27,257 nucleotides of DNA from Deltaproteobacteria bacterium RIFOXYA12_FULL_61_11 (GTDB lineage: Bacteria > Bdellovibrionota_F > JAHFAK01 > YA12-FULL-61-11). The notes under the pieces are model-generated. The model saw only the letters and a list, made by a program, of their open reading frames with translations. It had not been told where the DNA came from and searched no databases. The translations under genes and the position numbers were made by a program. The stretch is from NCBI GenBank assembly GCA_001799195.1, contig MGSU01000315.1, forward strand, positions 1 through 27,257, read 5' to 3'. This document shows positions 25,693-27,257 of the stretch, piece by piece; position 1 is the stretch's first letter; each line of letters starts with the position of its first letter.

Positions 25693-26334
25693 GTGTTCAC
25701 CACCAATATCTCGGATTTGTTGCTGCGTCTACCTGCCTTGGCCTTCGCCATAACCATTCACGAATTCGCTCATGCTTACACCGCCTCACTTCGCGGCGAT
25801 GATACTGCTCGGCACTTGGGCCGGGTATCGCTCAACCCCCTGGTACACCTGGACCCTATCGGAACTATCTGCCTCGTTCTCGGCACCTTCGGTTGGGGCA
25901 AACCGGTCCCCGTCAACCCAAGGAACTTCCGCAACCCGCGTTGGGACGATGTCCTCGTGTCCTTCGCCGGACCGCTCTCGAACCTGCTCTCAGCCGCTTG
26001 TCTGGGCCTATTACTGCGTCTGGTGCTGGCCCAGTACGAACAGGTGCCAGAGTTCTTCCTCGAAGGGCTGATTCCCTTCCTGGTCATTGCCATAAAAATG
26101 AACCTAGTCCTGGCCTTCTTCAACCTCCTCCCGCTCTTTCCGCTGGATGGCTCCCATGTCCTGCGAGGCTTCCTCCCGGCACGACAGCGAAATACCTTCG
26201 ACCGCTTCTCCGAACGTGGTCCCATCATCCTGCTGGGCATTCTGCTGCTGGACGGGTTCTTCCATCTCGGCGTGCTCTCCGCGATCATCGGTCCCCCCAT
26301 TGGACTCCTCTTCCATCTCCTGGTGCAGGCATGA
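25693..26334 (+). CDS. Site-2-protease family (M50) membrane metalloprotease
   Basis: 213 residues from a GTG (GGAGGG 11 nt upstream). The frame is open from a TTG at 25570, but the first 41 residues look unlike the family and lack a spaced ribosome site. The protein is a short polytopic M50 protease with the intramembrane zinc motif HEFAH (H23, E24, H27) in ITIHEFAHAYTA and the second site NLLPLFPLDG with Asp152. The LDPIGTICLVLGTFGWGKPVPVNPRNFRNPR block is typical of the small YwhC-like group. Such enzymes cut substrates within the membrane, but their targets are mostly unknown. Overlaps the GNAT gene by 4 nt (ATGA), and starts divergently from the matrixin gene. Confidence 0.88.
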   Translation: MFTTNISDLLLRLPALAFAITIHEFAHAYTASLRGDDTARHLGRVSLNPLVHLDPIGTICLVLGTFGWGKPVPVNPRNFRNPRWDDVLVSFAGPLSNLLSAACLGLLLRLVLAQYEQVPEFFLEGLIPFLVIAIKMNLVLAFFNLLPLFPLDGSHVLRGFLPARQRNTFDRFSERGPIILLGILLLDGFFHLGVLSAIIGPPIGLLFHLLVQA

Positions 26335-27257
26335 ACATGTCCCACCTCCCTTCCGATCGCCCCCCAACCGAAGGCCCCAGGCCCCTTATCTTCTCAGAGT
26401 TTGAAGAACTCGAACAATTCCTCGGCACGATCTTCCCGACCTCATCGGCCGGACGTTACGGCCTCGACTATCCCACCATGATCCACCCCGGGAATCGTGC
26501 TTGGTTATGGGTTTGTACCGATGAAGAACACATCGTTGCTCACGCAGGTATGCAGGTAGTACAACTTGCGTGCGGTCCTATGGATCTCGTCCTGGGGAAT
26601 ATCGGTGCAGTGGCCACTGCAGACCAATACCGAGGCTTGGGCCTTTCAAGTTCGATACTTACCGCCTTGCGAAGAGAAGCCGTCAGGGCAGGAATCGACC
26701 TCCTGCTGTTATGGTCCGAGAAATTCGACTTTTACCATCGCCTCGGATATCATCCGGCCGGCACCGAGCTGCTCTACCAGATCAGACCACCGGTATACGC
26801 CCAAAAACCCATTGGTTGGCGCTCCCCTGAACCCATAGATCGGGAACCCCTTCTCGAACTCTACCATCGGCACGACCTCGGGGTGCGACGCGACCTCTCT
26901 CGTATGAACCTCCTGTTGAACATTCCAGAGACAACAGTGCGCTGTTGTGGGCCTCTCGGAGCACCAATCGCCTACATTGTTGCGGACAAGGGTGCCGACC
27001 TCCTCGACCACATCCACGAATGGGGCGGAGATCCCGAGGCTATCGCCTCGTGCACCACGTACCTCGCCTTCGCACAGCAAAGGATGCTCACCCTTCATGC
27101 ACCGAGCTCATCAACCGCGGCTCTGCCCTGCTTCGAATCTCGCTTCGGTCCCCCTGTTGCACACCCCTTGGCCCTGGTCCACCTCGTCGATCCTGTAGGT
27201 TTGTGTGCCCGTATCCTTCATACAATGGGGACCTTACTCGATCCTTCCCAACCAATT
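26331..27257 (+). CDS. GNAT-family N-acetyltransferase, partial at right edge
   Basis: 309 codons are open from the ATG to the window end with no stop, so the C-terminus is missing. The GNAT core is at about 55-150: strand GNIGAVATADQYRGLGLSSS carries motif A (QYRGLG, the acetyl-CoA pyrophosphate loop), followed by ILTALRREAVRAGIDLLLLW and SEKFDFYHRLGYHPAG, the motif B region. A second part (about 150-309) looks like an additional alpha/beta domain, perhaps a second GNAT-like or substrate domain. The substrate cannot be predicted. The 4-nt overlap with the M50 gene suggests co-translation; a shared physiological role is unproven. Confidence 0.8.
   Translation, partial: MNMSHLPSDRPPTEGPRPLIFSEFEELEQFLGTIFPTSSAGRYGLDYPTMIHPGNRAWLWVCTDEEHIVAHAGMQVVQLACGPMDLVLGNIGAVATADQYRGLGLSSSILTALRREAVRAGIDLLLLWSEKFDFYHRLGYHPAGTELLYQIRPPVYAQKPIGWRSPEPIDREPLLELYHRHDLGVRRDLSRMNLLLNIPETTVRCCGPLGAPIAYIVADKGADLLDHIHEWGGDPEAIASCTTYLAFAQQRMLTLHAPSSSTAALPCFESRFGPPVAHPLALVHLVDPVGLCARILHTMGTLLDPSQPI

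Overview
The window is a chromosomal housekeeping region from a Gram-negative bacterium. It is densely packed, moderately GC-rich and uses SD-type starts. The tig-clpP-clpX-lon block behind an Arg-His-Lys-Leu tRNA cluster, the rpoN-hpf pair, a VWA lipoprotein, a matrixin with a C-terminal Cys/TM/Arg tail and a DUF4175-like coiled-coil protein together suggest a delta-proteobacterial-type lineage (Myxococcota, Desulfobacterota or a neighbour). This placement is inferred from gene content only. No IS element, phage gene, CRISPR array or rRNA was seen.

Left block (170-11298, all minus strand). Transcription runs from a GTG-started 980-residue coiled-coil membrane protein through pta, holC, a 98-residue unknown, a PP2C phosphatase fused to a cyclic-nucleotide-binding domain, galE, asnS and dtd, and ends with a secreted VWA lipoprotein. 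From pta to asnS the genes overlap by 1-20 nt or are 2 nt apart, so central carbon metabolism, replication, signalling, sugar-nucleotide supply and translation quality control probably share one message.

Centre (11322-18797, plus strand). A dolichyl-phosphate-mannose-synthase-like glycosyltransferase is divergent from the left operon; the two promoters physically overlap. Four tRNA genes follow, then trigger factor, ClpP, ClpX and Lon: a complete chaperone and ATP-dependent proteolysis module with a good sigma70-type promoter before tig. A small basic unknown ORF closes the block and converges with the next gene.

Right block (18756-27257). A secreted HAD (DUF2608-like) protein and a GT-B-like glycosyltransferase lie on the minus strand. 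A 523-bp intergenic region follows with three promoter-like elements and a strongly self-complementary stretch of about 130 nt. Next come rpoN (sigma54) and a long hibernation factor whose C-terminal dimerisation domain appears duplicated. A secreted matrixin-type metalloprotease converges on hpf and is divergent from an M50 site-2-protease-like gene. The latter overlaps a GNAT acetyltransferase gene that runs off the right edge.

Most candidate novelty lies in the possible structured RNA before rpoN, the twin-CTD hibernation factor, the PP2C-CNBD fusion inside a housekeeping operon, and the overlapping divergent promoters at 11322-11366. No wholly new multi-gene system could be demonstrated from the sequence alone.
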